DNA from: Clostridia bacterium
Lineage (GTDB): Bacteria > Bacillota > Clostridia > Christensenellales > Aristaeellaceae
Direction: 5' to 3'
NCBI GenBank assembly: GCA_017937655.1
Contig: JAGBDE010000040.1
Location: 1-64,000 of the forward strand
Length of the DNA: 64,000 bases
The stretch's first letter is position 1. Each line of letters begins with the position of its first letter. Below are positions 61,775 through 64,000 of the stretch, in pieces. The position numbers were made by a program, and so were the translations under genes. The notes beneath the pieces are model-generated. The model was given only the letters and a program-made list of their open reading frames with translations, searched no databases and had not been told where the DNA came from.

Positions 61775-62701
61775 TCAGGACAAGTCGATTCTGGGATCCA
61801 TCACCTTGTAGAGCACGTCGCTGAGGAAATTCATCAGAATGATCAGCGTGGCAAGGAAGATGGTAACGCCCATGATCATCATGTAGTCGGTGCGGAGCAT
61901 GCTGTTGACGAACAGTCGGCCCAGACCCGGCACAGAGAAAATGTTTTCCACAACCATGGAACCGGTCAGGATACCGGCCATCATGGGGCCCGCATAGGTG
62001 ATGACGGGGTTCAGGGCGTTTTTCAGGGCATGCTTGAAGATGACCTTCCAGCCGGCCACACCCTTGGCCCGGGCAGTGCGGATGTAGTCCTGGCCCAGCA
62101 CGTCCAGCATGCTGGAGCGCTCCAGACGGGTGATGTAAGCCATGGGGTACAGGCTCAGGGAGAAGATGGGCAGCAGCAGGCCGCCGGGCTGGGTGGCCAT
62201 GGTGGGGAACCACTTCAGCTTCAGGCCGAACACCAAAAGGAAGATGGTGGCGATAACAAAGCTGGGCATACTGACCAGCGCGGTGGTCAGCACCTGGATC
62301 AGCTTGTCAATCCACTTGCCCCGGTTCAGGGCAGCCACAGCGCCCAGCACAACGCCCAGGGTGATGGCCAGCATGGCGGCACAGAAGCCGATGGTGGCGG
62401 AATACTTGAAGCCGCCGCTGATCAGCTCAAACACGGTGTTGCCCACCCATCCGGTGGACAGGCCGAAGTCAAAGTGCAGCACGTTCCACAGGTAGTTCAC
62501 AAACTGCACGGGAACAGGCTTGTCAAAGCCGTACTTAGCCTCCAGGGCGGCGATGGTTGCGTCGCTCTTGGCTTTTTCAGAGCTGAAGGGGCTGGCGGGA
62601 ATGGCATGCATGACGAAGAAGGTGATGAAAATCACCAGAAAAATCGTCAGTATGGCCATACCGAGGCGCTTCAGCACATACATGGCAAACTTAGCGTTCA
62701 T
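61775..62701 (-). CDS. oppB: Peptide ABC transporter permease (OppB type)
   Basis: A 308-residue permease with about six helices. The N-terminus LKRLGMAILTIFLVIFITFF and the coupling loop DYIRTARAKGVAGWKVIFKH are standard for OppB/DppB. It leads the minus-strand operon oppB-oppC-oppD-oppF-oppA. GGAGGATCC precedes ATG 62701. It diverges from a PucR/CdaR-like regulator, which may control it. Confidence 0.93.
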   Translation of the reverse strand: MNAKFAMYVLKRLGMAILTIFLVIFITFFVMHAIPASPFSSEKAKSDATIAALEAKYGFDKPVPVQFVNYLWNVLHFDFGLSTGWVGNTVFELISGGFKYSATIGFCAAMLAITLGVVLGAVAALNRGKWIDKLIQVLTTALVSMPSFVIATIFLLVFGLKLKWFPTMATQPGGLLLPIFSLSLYPMAYITRLERSSMLDVLGQDYIRTARAKGVAGWKVIFKHALKNALNPVITYAGPMMAGILTGSMVVENIFSVPGLGRLFVNSMLRTDYMMIMGVTIFLATLIILMNFLSDVLYKVMDPRIDLS

Positions 62702-62803
62702 AGGGATCCTCCTGTGTCTCTCTGACGCAGCGGAGGAACCGGAAGTTTCGCCCCTGCGTAAAGGGATAGTTATTTTTTTGTCATACCATATAGTCTACAT
62801 GAT

Positions 62804-62837
62804 TTCCTGCATTTTTGTTGTTTTTTTCCTGCATTTT
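62804..62837. promoter_or_regulatory. Two 13-bp direct repeats, 21 bp apart
   Basis: TTTCCTGCATTTT occurs at 62804-62816 and 62825-62837. The 21-bp period is two helical turns, which suits a dimeric or tandem-bound regulator. The site lies between the opp operon and the PucR/CdaR-like gene. Confidence 0.5.
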
Positions 62838-62946
62838 GTACACAGAAAACAACGGGAAAACAGGCCGAAAATGCAACGTTTCAGCCATTGTCTTTCATTC
62901 CGCATTTCATATATGTCAAAATTTTTGTGTTTTTCCACAAATTTTT

Positions 62947-62975
62947 CTGAGATTCATGCAGGATTGTGCTATAAT
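62947..62975 (+). promoter_or_regulatory. Promoter of the PucR/CdaR-like regulator
   Basis: CTGAGA (62947-62952), a 17-bp spacer and a perfect TATAAT (62970-62975) with TGC at the extended -10. Confidence 0.65.
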
Positions 62976-63020
62976 AAAACAGTCTATTGGAACAGATACT
63001 TTTGGAAGGAGGTTGTTTCT

Positions 63021-64000
63021 TTGCAGATGGAAAATCGATATCTGAGGAAAATTGCCCGGATTTTCGGGGAACTGAGCGTTCCTCTCCGCCTGTATGCAAA
63101 GGACGGCTCCTGCCTTCTGCCCGAGGGCGACGGCCCCGCCATCCAGCCGGGAGACATCCTTCCCGGCACATCCGCCTGCGTGGACGGGCTTTTGATCCGC
63201 TGCGCCGACGTGCGGCCGCAGGCGTACATCGCCCTGGAAGAAACCATTCCCGGCGCGGCCGACCTGCTGGTCATGGCTGAGGGAATTCTTTCCTCTATAT
63301 TGGGCGGGGGGATGTCCATCAGCAGCCAGAGCGACGTTTACCGCATGGCCCTTCGCCAGGAGCTGACCGGCGACGAACTGAAGCAGCGTGCCCAGGAGCA
63401 CCAGATCCCCCTGGAAATGGAACGCTGCGTCATGCTGTTTTCCCTGCCGGAGTCCACGGCCCAGAACCGGGCCGCCGCTTTGCTTTCCGAGCTGCTGCCC
63501 CTCAACGACAGCGACGTTTTGGTGGACATGAACCGCACCACCGCGGCTTTGCTTCGGGACATGCACGGCGTGGACGGCCTGGACGAGCTGAAACAGTATG
63601 CCCAGGCTGTGCAGGAAACCCTTTTGGAAGAAGCCATGCAGCAGGCAGTGATTGCCATCGGCGAGCCCAAGCATACCCTCGTCCAGCTTGGAGAAAGCTA
63701 TCAGGAGGCGCGGCGCGCCATGGAAGTGGGCCTGCGCTTTGAGCCAGAGGAGACGGTGTTCCTTTACAGCCGCCTTATTCTGGACCGTTTTCTGGACGCC
63801 CTGCCCCGGGAGGACTGCCAGTACTACTACAGCCTGCTGTTCAACCGCCGCACCGCCAAGCTGCTCAACGAGGAAATGCTCCAGACCATCGAGATGTTTT
63901 TCCGCAAGGATCTGAACCTGTCGGACACCGCCCGGCAGCTGTTCATCCACCGCAATACGCTGGTGTACCGCCTGGACAAGGTGCAGCGGCTCACCGGCCT
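63021..64000 (+). CDS. PucR/CdaR-like transcriptional regulator, C-terminus cut by window edge
   Basis: The frame is open from TTG 63021 (or ATG 63027) to the right edge, at least 326 codons. GGAAGGAGG (63004-63012) is spaced eight bases from the TTG and 14 from the ATG, so TTG is slightly preferred. The N-terminal part is unassigned. The middle (VLFSLPESTAQNRAAALLSE, later EPKHTLVQLGESYQEARRAM) fits the CdaR GGDEF-like sensory domain. The C-terminal LNLSDTARQLFIHRNTLVYR then LDKVQRLTGL is the PucR-type helix-turn-helix. Such proteins act as activators of sugar-acid, purine or amino-acid genes. It is divergent from the opp operon, so it may control it. Confidence 0.85.
   Translation, partial: MQMENRYLRKIARIFGELSVPLRLYAKDGSCLLPEGDGPAIQPGDILPGTSACVDGLLIRCADVRPQAYIALEETIPGAADLLVMAEGILSSILGGGMSISSQSDVYRMALRQELTGDELKQRAQEHQIPLEMERCVMLFSLPESTAQNRAAALLSELLPLNDSDVLVDMNRTTAALLRDMHGVDGLDELKQYAQAVQETLLEEAMQQAVIAIGEPKHTLVQLGESYQEARRAMEVGLRFEPEETVFLYSRLILDRFLDALPREDCQYYYSLLFNRRTAKLLNEEMLQTIEMFFRKDLNLSDTARQLFIHRNTLVYRLDKVQRLTG

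Larger units (their letters stand above)
62702..63020. other. 319-base divergent intergenic region
   Basis: AT-rich compared with the coding DNA. It holds the direct repeats at 62804 and 62825 and the regulator's promoter at 62947-62975. I could not place a convincing promoter for the opp operon. Minus-strand frames through it are shadows. Confidence 0.6.

Overview
The window looks like a chromosome segment from a moderately GC-rich, Gram-positive member of the Clostridia, probably a gut or rumen anaerobe. The main evidence is a full-length Spo0A, the sporulation master regulator of Firmicutes, at 12714-13481. Strong AAGGAGG ribosome binding sites, an Fe-S type two-subunit L-serine dehydratase, Gram-positive style substrate-binding proteins and a sortase-type cell-wall adhesin agree with this. 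The genus cannot be fixed from the sequence alone. I found no rRNA, tRNA or CRISPR array.

Layout. 1-1744: two unrecognised genes and uppS. 1949-4844 (minus): an operon of an Lrp-type regulator, a PLP aminotransferase and a CapA-like protein. 5035-7680: a secreted BspA-type leucine-rich repeat protein. 7965-12254: a very large membrane c-di-GMP enzyme (GGDEF, receiver-like, degenerate GGDEF, EAL). 12714-13481: spo0A. 13741-15000 (minus): a polytopic membrane protein. About 15116-21806: a Tn4451-like mobilizable element with tnpV, a sigma-like protein, an excisionase-like HTH protein, tnpW, a large serine recombinase broken by one in-frame stop, a hairpin-rich oriT candidate and a MobA/MobL relaxase. 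21813-34190 (minus): one giant 4125-residue cell-wall adhesin that may be cargo of that element. 34692-40466 (minus): a BMP/nucleoside-type ABC transporter operon plus one membrane protein. 40846-41848 (minus): a VanZ-like gene and two small membrane-anchored Cys-rich proteins. 42003-45405: a dihydrofolate-reductase-like protein, a flotillin and a membrane-embedded M28 peptidase. 45496-49779 (minus): a six-gene operon of three related secreted proteins, sdaAB, sdaAA and an alpha/beta hydrolase. 49934-52092: a MATE transporter and a histidine phosphatase. 52401-56475: aconitase (minus), diverging from a GT2 glycosyltransferase and a PLP desulfhydrase/deaminase-like gene. 56789-62701 (minus): a complete Opp/Dpp peptide transporter. 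63021 to the right edge: a PucR/CdaR-like regulator, divergent from the transporter.

The parts most worth following up are: (1) a family of long multi-hairpin intergenic repeats at gene ends (1763, 7689, 13483, 40700, 52104, 56478); (2) the giant adhesin, in which an AT-rich BspA/DUF285 repeat block seems to be inserted inside a Cna-B-like domain; (3) the mobilizable element, with its broken recombinase, missing relaxase start codon and row of perfect hairpins; (4) a family of secreted proteins sharing PF[LI]xxxW and W[NS]x[LI] motifs, linked to serine dehydratase; (5) a flotillin next to an M28 peptidase whose catalytic domain is split by membrane helices.
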